From: Rhynchopus sp. YZ270_cl-10 | Taxonomy: Eukaryota; Euglenozoa; Diplonemea; Diplonemida; Diplonemidae | DNA: 64,000 bases | Assembly: GCA_964035575.1 (NCBI GenBank) | Contig: OZ037834.1 | Location: 1,457,598 to 1,521,597, forward strand | Reading direction: 5' to 3' | In this document: positions 10,565 to 21,700 of the stretch, in pieces | How the letters are laid out: each line of letters opens with the position of its first letter | Position numbering within the stretch: the first letter of the stretch is position 1 | Made by a program: the position numbers and the translations under genes | The notes under the pieces: model-generated | What the model was told of the DNA's origin: nothing | What the model saw: the letters and a program-made list of their open reading frames with translations, nothing else | Databases searched by the model: none

Positions 10565-10673
10565 TGACCTGCTCTGCTTCGTTATGTCAACATGGTCCGC
10601 ATGAAGAGAGCATAAGGGGAGAGAGAGAGAGGAGGTAGAGGATCAGAAAGCTTTCCTTCACCTATTCTGTGTT
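10277..10673 (-). repeat. Duplicated 5' module, copy in gene A
   Basis: Partner of the block at 8722-9118. It ends on the upstream side at the sequence complementary to CACCTATTCTGTGTTTT and on the downstream side directly after codon 96 of the protein. Confidence 0.85.
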
Positions 10674-10749
10674 TTGTGGAGCAGGAGCGTGGAGAACGAG
10701 AACGTAACTGTAATAATGGAAGTGGGTTTGTCAGGGATGAACAAAAAAA

Positions 10750-10860
10750 AAGTTGACTTGGAAATACAAAGCCCCTCTCGTGAACAGTGTACCTTGGTAC
10801 AATGACCGGCTGTACCGAATCATACAGTCCTACAATCCATTTCGTGGTTTCACATCTGGT
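10750..10860 (+). repeat. Short interspersed-like repeat
   Basis: Shares GAAATACAAAGCCCCTCTCG, GAACAGTGTACCTTGGTAC, AATGACCGGCTGTACCG and ATCCATTTCGTGGTTTC with the copy at 2019-2165, in the same order and orientation. Confidence 0.6.
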
Positions 10861-11522
10861 AAAAAGACAGTTCGTGGACCGAAAAGAGGGGAAGGGATCG
10901 GGCACCATTCTTTTTTTCTTTTCGTTTTTCAGTTCAGTTCGGATTACCATAAAGGGTTTGCTGTAATTTTTTTTTTTGTTTGTTTTTTTTGTTGCTTGCC
11001 TTTTCTTTTTTTCGTTCCTCGGTGGGGAAGGGTGCAAAACGGGACAAGATATTCTTCTCGATGTCATTTGCTTATTTTGTCCTTTTCACCTTACGATTCT
11101 CGCTCCATTTTGTTTTTTTTGGTGATTTTTTTAAAAAATTGGATCATTCAAAATGGGGAGATATGAGGGGTTCATCCTTACGACAAAAGGAGCAAAAAAT
11201 ATATTCAACCGAGTGTAGCCCCGGTCTGTCGAGAGTGCCAAAAAAAAAAAAAAAACCAACAAAAAAAAAAAAAAAAAAAAATGTTCAATAAATGTCTTCG
11301 GACGTCTCTGCCTTATATTCTGTACAGTGCAATCACACAAAACAAAAAAAAACATGTCCGCCTTCCCACACCCTATCCCCACCCGCCGCAATGTTTTTTT
11401 TTCTTCCACCCCCATCACATAAAAAAAAATCACTCACAAAACCCCCTCAAAAAAGAGTACCATTTTCTTAGGATCTGATCTGAATCCTCGCGCAAACCAC
11501 AGGATTTTTGTGCACGGAAGAT

Positions 11523-12006
11523 GGTGCTTCCCGGGGGGTGTGCATTTCACAAATTTTCACAAAATGTGACAAGTTTTCACAAATTTTCACAACACGAAAA
11601 CCGCTACAAAATTGTGAAGGCTGGTGAAAAGTGGTGAAAAATTGTGAAAAAATGTGAAAAGTTGTGAATAGTTGTGAAAAGTTGTGAATTGATTTTTTTT
11701 TTTGTGTGCTTTTTTTTTGGGCGGGGTGGTGACCCACCCATTGAGGGGTACGCTGGGATTCACAAGATAGAACGTGATGTGGTGTACCTGTGTACTGTGT
11801 ACTGTGTGATGTGCGGAAATGACGAGAACTTGTCCATTTCGGCAAATTGACCCCACTACTGGCCGTACGGATTCCGGAAATGCAAATGCCGGCGTTTAAG
11901 AGCTTCACCAACGAGAGAAAAAAGGGTAGTGAAAAGTTGTGAATAGTTGTGAAAAGTTGTGAATTGAATTGAAAATTTGTGAAATGCATACCCCCCGGGA
12001 AGCACC
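11523..12006. mobile_element. MITE-like element with about 37-bp terminal inverted repeats
   Basis: The left end reads GGTGCTTCCCGGGGGGTGTG and continues into GCATTTCACAAATTTTCA; the right end is its reverse complement with one or two changes. Just inside both ends are short-unit repeats of the word TGAAAAGTTG or its complement. There is no coding capacity, so this is probably a non-autonomous DNA element. No clear target-site duplication was seen. Confidence 0.65.
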
Positions 12007-12154
12007 AGAAGACTTTTTTTTTTTCCCAAACCCTCCCCCTCCCAAAACCCCTCAAAAAAGGTTTTTCTCTTCAGCAGAACAGTGTACAGGCATTGCCCTC
12101 CATTTCCCCTCTCAGATTTTTTTTTGTTTCGTTCTGCACAAAAAAAGCGCCAAT

Positions 12155-15100
12155 CTACAGGAACACATCAAGCTCGGTGACCCAGTACTGTATTTTGTTG
12201 AGGTTTTGGTATTATTTTTATTATGCTGCGAATATCAAAAGAGGTTAATTCCTCCTAAAAAAAAAGAGTTGAAAGCCCTCACTAACGGGTGCGTCGGGGC
12301 GTGGACCCCCCAACCATGTAGTCCTACATCCATTTCGTGGTTTACGTCTGATAAAAAGCATCCCTTTAAATTCAAAATAGAAACCGGCTTCGGGATATGA
12401 CAGTTAAATGAAATAAAGAAAACACTTTTTCGTTTTATCGCACCGCAAAAGGTTTGTGTTTTTCACTGATGAACGTGAGTGATGTGTATGTTAGTGGAAA
12501 ACCAATACGCTAAAGCGGGCACGCACCATCCGTCGTTTTCCATTTCTATTCGTCAATGCTTGATACCACAAAAAACATACCGTGTTCGCTCCTTCGTTGC
12601 GGATGCGGGGCAGGGCGGGCACAATGGAGTCCTGGCTTGCGATATATGTGTGGTTATAGAGCTTCCAGTAGATCTCACGCACCTTCTTGGCGGGGTGGTA
12701 GAGGCCTGGGAGGACGTACTGCAGGATGATCATGGGACCTAGGCACACTCGGCATGCTTCAATGGCCTGTGGAGAAGGGGAAGAGGAAGAGGTGGATATA
12801 AACAACAAAAAATGAATAGAGCTGTACAAAATAAAAGGAAAAATCGCGGGGGGAAAGTTGATGAACCGCTAAATGGATTTAATAGTTTTAGCTGTTTTTT
12901 GGTATTGACAATCACTCTTTACACACTATTTGTGATATTTATCACTCAAATGTCTGCCTTTTGTACGGTAGAGCAGATCGTCCATTTTTTTTATAGTACA
13001 TACCTCAACGCAGGAATCGATTGTACGTGGTAGAGTTTCGAAGATGTTCGGCCACACAAGGTTGAGGAGGTGCTGTACCTCTGCTTCGCAGCCCATCCCC
13101 GCCACCCCCAACGCCATGTGGCGCACGACGTTGCACGCCATCTGCCTGTGGATAATGTCTCTGTCCATCAAGGCGTCCTCCAACAGCGGCAGCACCGCAT
13201 GACAGTAATCCTTACCCAGCTCGCGGATGTACTCAAACATGAAGGACAAAGCCTTCAACACACCATGCTGGATGTTCGTCTCGGGGGCTCGGTATTCATT
13301 GATCAACAACGGAACCACTGAGGTTAAAGATGGTAAAGCGAAAACAAAATGCAAAAAAAAAAATATACCTGTAAACGGTCTGCACGTTTCCGCGACGATA
13401 GCTATCGCGACAGTTGTGCACACCCTCTCAGTACGGTCGTGGACCTGGTGTCGTAGGGTAGGTAGTTGGGTGTAGTGTATGGGGGCAAAATATGAGAGGG
13501 CATACCTGAAGGTTGTTCAGAAGAATGTTCATGACGTCCATCGGCCCGATGGCAGCAGCGATGTACCCAAAGGTGTTCACTGCTGCACGACGAATTGCCT
13601 TTTTATGTGCATTCAAGAGTCTTAAAAGCTCCTGCGCGACTCGGCTCCAGTACCGCACAGACACACCCTGTAGGTTGGTTGTTTTAGCTATTTTTAGAGT
13701 ATTTTTTCCCGAATATTTGAAACGTTAGTTTCATTCACCCTAAAATCCTCGATCTAATCCTCAAAAAGGGGTGTAAAAAAAGAAAAATAAGATACCTCAT
13801 ATCCCCTGTCAGCTATTCTTCCTACCAAGTCTACGCAGTGCTCCTGCACCTTTTCGTGTCTGTTCGAGAGGATAGGGGTCAGCTTTGGGAGCAGGTCTGA
13901 GACGGGTGGTGTCATGGCGTGCATGCCCACGACACTGACAATGCCTTTGATAGCCGCAAGGATGCTGCCGAGAACCTCGGGCATCTCTTCGCTGAGGGAT
14001 TCGTAAAAAACTTCACCGAGACGGCCGAGGAGGTCATCCTCTTCGCAAACCTTCATCACCTTGCAGATACGAGCAACCAGATCCGCCGCTTGCATACGCA
14101 CTGCAGGTACAGGGAAGCTCAAACGATGCCGCACAGTTCCTGCAATCTGAGGTAAATAAGGCCGAATACGCTGTCCAAGCGCTGTCACGACAGCCGCAAA
14201 TCCATTAAGCATTGTCTCACCGTATCCATCCAACGTCTCCGCATCGTCTCCCGACGTAGTAAAAGCATAGAGAAGGCCGTCCATCATCTTCTGTTCCAAT
14301 CCGCTGTCAATATCCATGACCCCCATGGCCTCGACCACCCGGTGTACTGTTTCCATCACCATCTTCCGGTAGCTTTCGTTTTCGTCCTTCAAATCGTCGA
14401 CGATCTTGGAGACAACCTCCATGCCTCCCACCTTATGTGCAATCTCCACTGTTGCGTCCACCAATGCAATTACATTGGCGCGTTCTCCTGCCATTCTTTT
14501 CACCCAAAAATTCTTGAAAAATTCGGGAATAATCTTTTGTTTGATAAAGTCTCTTCCAACACCGTCCGTCGCAACGCACTGCTTGATAACCTTCAGAACG
14601 ATCCGCTTCATTTCTGGGTCCGGCGAACGCATTTCTTCTACAAGCTTTGGGACAATTTCATTTGTATAGTGCTGACTTGCTTCGCTGTTCATGAGGGGAA
14701 TGATGTAACCAATGGCCTTAAGGAACGCTGCGAGGGGCTTGCCTCTGTGCTGATGCGCACCCTCCCACAGGGGACGCAGGACGGGGTGGAATGCCTCCTC
14801 TCCGTACGGTGCTGCTGCTTCTGCTAACGCAGCAATCGCAAGCCCGGTCATCGTGCGCACCTTTTGGTTCTGATCGCTGAGACCACCTTCGATGCACTCC
14901 ACAAGATCACGCAGATGCGGCTGCACACCACATCCCATGAGAATCGCGATTTGCTGCACCACCTTGATTCCGGTGTGTCGTGACAGCCATTCTTGCTGTG
15001 CTTTGCAGATGGCTGCGAGGAAGGGAAGCATCTGTGGGATCGACAACGCGCTGGTTACCACTGCAAGAGCGCGAGCGGTGACGTTGCGGACGTATTCATC

Positions 15101-17000
15101 CTGGTTTTTGCAGTCGCTGGACATAGCTTTGATCATGGTGTAGAGTCCGGCAGCTTTTGCGAGGTTGGAGATGATTTCACGTCCCTCAGCTCGTGTGACG
15201 TAGTCGTTGTCGATAAGCATAGGGGAAGTGACGACAAGGATTTTGAAGGTGTAGGGGCGGATGAGTTGGCCTAGTTTGTAGAGGATACGCCCTAAGAGCT
15301 TGACAATGACGTGGCGCTGCTGGTCCTCCAGGTCTTCAATCATCAGGATCGGCAGGATTTTGTCACAGAGACGCTCTGCACCAAGGCGTGTCGCCTGCTC
15401 GGTGAGCTGCTTCATCGCGGTCTTCCGTTGTTGAGGGTTGCCGTTTTTGATTTTTAAGAGAAGGGTCAGGACTAAGATGTCTCTTCTCTCATCCTTCGTT
15501 TGCTCCGCCTCAGGCTTCTGTTGAACCAACGCGGAGAACAGTTGATAGTCATGCTGGTCTCTCAATGAAGGCAAATCCGGTCCCAAATCAACCACATCTA
15601 TCCTTGGCGCCGCAGCTGCCGTCTCCTCCTGCATGAACCCCGGTGTTTCATCTCCTCTCGACGGATCGAACTTCCTTGCAGGCGTTATAGGACGATACGT
15701 TGCGGGGGGAGGCACCACTTCGTAACCCTCTGCCGGAAGGATGTCGTCAAGCTGCTGATCTGAAAGGGGTTTGTTACGACCCTCCATCTCAAGCACTCTA
15801 CGCATCTGCTGTGTAGCATCTGCCCCTTGGACGGGGGTTTGCCCCATGAACCCCATCGGTGTCGCCCCAGAGAAACCCATGGGAGTTGCGCCTGAGAATC
15901 CGGTAGGTGTTGCACCTAGGGCAGATGGGGTTGCTGCACCTTGAGCGGCAGGTGTCTCAGCAACAGCAGCGTTGTCCCACTTCGTCTGCTTCGGTGTAGG
16001 GAGCGACCCACCCCCAGTACTGTCCCACTTCATAGAAGGGGTTCTAGACGGGGTAGCGTCCCACACCGCACCACCAGAGGCGTTGGGGGTCTGGTCCCAG
16101 TTCCCTCGGGTAGGTGTCTGGTCACCCTTCCCGTCATTACCCCATCGTGATGGAGTAGGGGTTGGCGCGTCGGCACCGCTTCGCAGACCTGAGAGGGTTG
16201 GGGGTGAGGGAAAGGTTTTTATAGAGTTGATTGGGGGAAAGTGTTGTATCATAAAGAGGTTTTTGAAAAAAGAGGATTTAAGATGAAGACAAAATTGGTC
16301 GGTTTTGACATTAAAAATAAAACAAAAAAAAAGGGAAACTAGATGATATCATCCGCCAACTGATCTTGATAACAATAAAAATATAACAGTGTTTTCGTTG
16401 AACGCAGCCAAATAGGGGTAGAAATCTGTTTGGCGCAAGGCGAAAAGGATTCAAGGGGAAATACTGTTATACAAGATCTGAATGTTGGCTTTGTTTTTTG
16501 TCTAGTTTCTTAATACACTACGTCTTAGGAGGAAAACATTAGAGTAAAACCCACATACCGGTCTGAGGTGTAGCCGCAGCGTCCCAACGTCTACGGGATG
16601 GTGTAGGTGTCGCGCCTGCCCCGTCTGCGTCCTTCCACTTCCCTGTGGTGGGGGTGTCCCACTTGTTTGAGCGGGGGGTCGTTGGTGCGTCTGTTGGCTT
16701 TTCATCCCATTCGGATGTCTTTTCCTTTTCGGGTTCAGATGTGTCCCAACGTGACTTCTTCTTCGGAGGTGCTGCGTCCGCCTCATCTGAGGCACGCTTC
16801 TTTGGGTTGAGCGGGTCCTCCGTCTCACTCGAGGTCACGCTTTCGAAACGGCTCATCCGCTTCTTCTGGTAGTCGCTCTCGACAGCCCTCCGTGCCTTCC
16901 CGATCTGCACGTCCTCATCCCCTCCAACTGCAAGCGTGTCCGCACGCAAGTCTACATCCTCATCCAGCTCCTCCTTCGCCTTCTCGTCCTTAGGTGCCAT
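12155..17000 (-). CDS. SF3B1: Splicing factor 3B subunit 1 (SF3b155 / Hsh155)
   Basis: Seven exons give 1201 residues: 17000-16559, 16188-13796, 13667-13506, 13444-13369, 13317-13004, 12766-12581 and 12187-12155. All joins keep frame and use GT-AG. The protein is the HEAT-repeat scaffold of the U2 snRNP SF3b complex that grips the branch site. The first 270 residues hold many W-D and T-P motifs ([36 protein letters not shown]), the known phosphorylated, U2AF-ligand-type region. The HEAT body is strongly conserved, for example [35 protein letters not shown] and [12 protein letters not shown], covering the regions where human E622-K700 lie. The last exon encodes only [10 protein letters not shown] and stop, matching the family C-terminus. 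A pyrimidine tract and AG lie upstream of the start. Human SF3B1 has 1304 residues. Confidence 0.96.
12265..12365 (+). repeat. Short interspersed-like repeat inside the last SF3B1 intron
   Basis: A degenerate copy: GTTGAAAGCCCTCACTAACG, GTGGACCCCCCAACCATGTAG and TACATCCATTTCGTGGTTTA appear in the order seen at 2019-2165. It lies in the 393-bp intron before the 33-base terminal exon. Confidence 0.5.
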
Positions 17001-17134
17001 CCTTTAGTTGTGTGGGTGGGTAGGTTGCGGCCACCCTGAGATGTTGTGTGAAGGGAGAGAGTGAAGGGGAAGGAGGAAGGAGGAAAGGAAAATGTTGGTA
17101 AGATGATGTCAAGAGAAGTGCTGTGGAGGAAGGT

Positions 17135-18545
17135 CTCTCCCGACCCTTACGTACACTGAAGGCATGTCCGCCAGCATGCATAGCGAGGATGGGTTGTGAG
17201 GTGAGGTTGCGGGTGTGTGAAACTGTGGTGCGTGCTGTGTTCAGGAGTGTCCAAGGTTTCGTATCAACCACTCTTCAAGAAAAGCGTCAAACTCGACTGT
17301 AAACGTTGTTTTTTGTGTTGTTCATCCTTACGTGGGGCAGAGGTGACAGCAGAAGGAACCCTTTACGTTGTGATATCAGAAAGGACACGTTAGTCTCATT
17401 GCAGGAAGGTGTTGCCCTCCTGCATCGATCCAATGAGATTCCAAATAGTGTTTAGTTTGAATCATCATGAAAACAGCGACAATCTCATCCGAGTTCGCTT
17501 GTGGACGGCTGAAGGCCTTTTAGTACGGGCTTCAGTTATCTCCCGACCCTTACGTACACTGAAGGCATGTCCGCCAGCATGCATAGCGAGGATGGGTTGT
17601 GAGGTGGTGAGGTTGCGGGTGTATGAAAATGTGGTGCGTGCTGTGTTCAGGAGTGTCCAAGGTTTCGTATCAACCACTCTTCAAGAAAAGTGTCAAACTC
17701 GACTGTAAACGTTGTTTTTTGTGTTGTTCATCCTTACGTGTGGCAGAGGTGGCAGCAGAAGGAACCCTTTACGTTGTGATATCAGAAAGGACACGTTAGT
17801 CTCATTGCAGGAAGGTGTTGCCCTCCTGCATCGATCCAATGAGATTCCAAATAGTGTTTAGTTTGAATCATCATGAAGACAGCAATGATATGGACAACGA
17901 CAACCCTCGCCTTCCCAAACATGTCTTCTCCTCTCTCCCGACCCTTACGTACACTGAAGGCATATCCGCCAGCGTGCATAGCGAGGATGGGTGCAAAACT
18001 ATGGTTCATCTGTCAAACCAGATACAGCGTGTACTGTGCTCAGGAGTGTCCAAGGTTTCGTATCAACCACTTATCTCCCGACCCTTACGTACACTGAAGG
18101 CATGTCCGCCAGCATGCATAGCGAGGATGGGTTGTGAGGTGGTGAGGTTGCGGGTGTGTGCAAATGTGGTGCGTTGTTGTGTTCAGGAGTGTCCAAGGTT
18201 TCGTATCAACCACTCTTCAAGAAAAGCGTCAAACTCGACTGTAAACGTTGTTTTTTGTGTTGTTCATCCTTACGTGTAGCAGAGGTGACAGCAGAAGGAA
18301 CCCTTTACGTTGTGATATCAGAAAGGACACGTTAGTCTCATTGCAGGAAGGTGTTGCCCTCCTGCATCGATCCAATGAGATTCCAAATAGTGTTTAGTTT
18401 GAATCATCATGAAAAAAAAACTGGCAACGACAGAATTGAAACGTTGGCTATATAGCAGCGGTGCGCTTTGCTCAGTACCGCTCTCTCCCGACCCTTACGT
18501 ACACTGAAGGCATGTCCGCCAGCATGCATAGCGAGGATGGGTGTA
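17135..18545. repeat. Tandem array of about 400-bp units
   Basis: Five direct copies start at about 17135, 17539, 17933, 18074 and 18481 (spacing 404, 394, 141 and 407). Each begins CTCCCGACCCTTACGTACAC and contains the conserved words GGCATGTCCGCCAGCATGCA and AGTGTCCAAGGTTTCGTATC. Full units also carry GTTGTTTTTTGTGTTGTTC and TGAGATTCCAAATAGTG. The third unit is internally shortened and the fifth is only the first 65 bp. On the minus strand each unit offers a strong 5' splice-site-like GTACGTAAGG. Function is unknown. It lies between the 3' end of the GPI-protein gene and the 5' end of SF3B1. Confidence 0.85.
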
Positions 18546-18779
18546 GATTGTGAACGTGACATGCACCGTCATAAGTTCAAGAGAGCCGAAGATTTCGACT
18601 GTACAAAAGGTTTATCTTAGCAAAGAGAGTGTACGTGTTGGGAGGGATTCTTTTCACACAACTGACTTTTCGACAAAAACGTTCTGTTCAAAAGAAAGGG
18701 AAAAATACTCTCAAGAGACCCACCCTGCCCCTCTACAAGGGCAGACCCGGAAAGGTAGCAACAGCACACACAACACAAC

Positions 18780-21700
18780 TCACAGCATCATCACCACTGC
18801 CACTAAGAGCAGCGCTACCAACACCTCTGGCACTGTGCACCCACCTGCATTCCCACCTACGTAAACGTTCGGCGCACCAGGGGTCCCAGATCCCTGTGAG
18901 AAAAGAGTATTTTTTATTTGTCATAGAAAACTTTTAATAATGCAGTGTAAACTACCGTGTTTGTATTAATATTGGAATCGACTCAAACCCCGGAAACAGG
19001 GTAGTGAACTAGCGATAAGAAGGAGCGATAAGAAAAAAATCTGGATCCGCTTTTTAGAATCTTCCCAAAAAAAAAAAAAGCGCTATTTAGGATATAGCCT
19101 CATCTCTTCCAGGTTTCACCCCCCACTCCCTCACTTTCACTCTTCTCTTCTCATACCTTGTAATCATCACGCGCAATGACCAACGCAAAATAGACCTTTG
19201 CAGTGTTGAGGATGCCGGCCGGTGTGGCCGCATCCCTCTTGTCGAGGAGATAGTACTCACCCCCTGCAGGGACCTGTGTGAGGAGGCCCTCCTTCCAGGA
19301 GGTGTTTGTCACGTCGTATTGGCTCACGATCACGTGCATGGCTTCACTGAGGATTGTGTCTGGGGTGTTCAGCATGTCCTCCGAGTAGGCCAGGCGCGAG
19401 GAGGAGAGGATCTGGTTGACGTCTGTGTACACCACAATGGCAGTCCCGCGCCCCAGGCCTCTGTAGTTTGCTACGACACGCCCGAGGCGGTCGCTCATCG
19501 AGATGGTGGCGCCTACGGTGCCTTGGAAGAAGGGGCAGGAAGGGGTGCTGAATGGGGAATATGCTCCAGGGTCGCCACAGAGTGGTTTGGCAACGTCTGC
19601 GAGCATGCCGTCGTGGCCTGCATAGTAGTCAGAGATGACTGTTGCGGCAGAAGGGTTCGCCTCTGGGACTGTGGCGCTGTGCCATGATTCGGTCATGATG
19701 TTGCGTGCGGTGGGTGTGCCGGTCTGTTTCGGCCATGCGTAGTCCCCACCAGGCACGTCGCGAAGGTTGTAGCTGCTGACCATGGCGCCGTGCACGACGT
19801 ACACGGAGCGCACCTGCTGTGATTCGACGGTGCTGTATTTGCATGTTAAGTTGTACAAATCAAGCCCATCCCGTGAAGAAGCAAAGTACGCCACAGTGTC
19901 GTCCCCATTCGCATCGCATAAACGCCACAAAAAGGCGACCAAAGAATCCGCCACACCCGCAAAGTCGACCCTCGCAGAGGTAACCTGAATGGCATGCTCC
20001 GCCTGGCGGACGGAATCGAGCACTCCAGTAGCGACAAAGGAGTATGCAGCTTGCACCTCTATTTCGAGCGTGGCGCGGACCTGAGGGATTTTGAAGAATT
20101 ATTGGAATAGTGTAGTTGCCATCTGTGCAAGGTCCCCTAAAGATTATAAAGTTCCTCACTTTTTTTATTTGAAAAATTGCTGTAGTACTGCCTCCCGTTG
20201 TGGAATCTTAACGTCACTCTTTGTGGACTCAAAAAAAAGACTCTTCATTGACACCATGGCAAAACCTGTGGGGGCAAAAAAAAATAAGGTGGCTCGGAGC
20301 ATACCTTGGTGTCGCTGTATTCGTTGGTAGGTGCAAGCTTGCTGGTGTCCATTGCAATGAGCAGCTCGGCAGGGCCGTCGGGTCCGTTGAGCGACGCAAT
20401 GCCAGCGGATTTGAGGACCACAGGGACGGAGTTGACAAGGCCCTCTGTCCTGCCCTCAAGGCGCAGACGCACTGCGTCGCGGACGTTGATGCTCGGGTGG
20501 TCGGGACCCCACAGCTGCGAGCCAGCCCCACCTCGTGGGTCCGCAACAAGACGCACAGAGGGGCCTACGCTGCTCGCAAGAAGCAGCCCGTTCTGGTGCA
20601 CCACAGCCACACGAAGCTGAGGGAACTGCCGGAGGTGCTCCTCGATTGTTCCAAAGTCCTGCAGAGTGGTGATATATTCGACACTACTATGTATACCATC
20701 AAAAATCTGAATGTCGTACACTATCTCATAAAGTGATTGATTTTCACTGTGGTGGGTAGCACACTGATAAAATGAGCCTTAGCCCGATGATTTGTAAAAT
20801 TGCATTTTTTCTTATTTCTTCTTTTTGCATACCACCCTCGCCGTCAAACTGCCGTACTGCGTTGTACAACTCGCATCTGTGCATACGGGTTTAACAAAAA
20901 GCCCGCCCATCACACTGAGGTTGTAATTGGGACTGCGTGCTGCGGTGTCTTCATCGCCGTACAGCTTTGCCCTGGTCTTATTGTAGGCCATGAAAACACT
21001 TGCGTCGTCCAGGGTCTTCACTGCAGCACCTGCCTCATCCTCGGCACCCCCATCCTCCTTTACCCACGGCGCTGTGTACTCCACAGGCAGCTCCGGGCCC
21101 TCTAGGGTGTACGCCACAGGGCCATAGTCCTGCCAGACGTACAGCTTTCCTCTGTTCGAAGAGGTGCGCCGTGCTGGCTCTTCAATGACATGGAATTTGT
21201 CGATTGTGGATGTGTTCGATATTTTGACGTGAACTGGAGTGCCCAGATCGGTGCTTGCATCGTCCCCATTTGTGAGCAACGTGCACTCCGTTTTAATGTA
21301 CACCTCGGAGTTGCGCGCATTCACAAAAATATTTTTCAGAAGCGGCCAGGTTGCGCTGCCGCAGGCATTCATTTCCGCGGCTATTACCAAATCCGTTGTG
21401 CTATTCGCGTCCACATGAACCAGCCTTGTTCGCGATGACAGACACTGACCCCCGCTGGACCCTGTGTCTAACGTTGTCGTTGTCTCATGAAGCGCGGAGG
21501 CAACCCACGTCACCGCATCCTCAGCCACTTGCACATCAGCTTCAATCCAAGCCGCCGTCACTGCACCAAAGGTTTCAAGATGAAGCCTCTGCAGGCTAAG
21601 CACATCTGCCTCATCTGTCATACCCAGACGTGCCTTCGAGGAGGCTACTAAGACCACCCAATGCGCACCACGCCCCCCTGCATTCCTCCACACCCCACCA

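Larger units (their letters stand above)
10674..12154. other. Intergenic interval between SF3B1 and the twin membrane-protein genes
   Basis: It contains one short interspersed-like repeat copy (10750-10860), several long T and A homopolymers (11220-11280 includes two long A runs), and the inverted-repeat element at 11523-12006. No coding sequence was found. Confidence 0.6.

Noticed and set aside
14342-14827. Plus-strand frames of 80-160 codons across 13.9-16.3 kb
   Set aside because: Shadows of the strongly conserved SF3B1 exons on the other strand.
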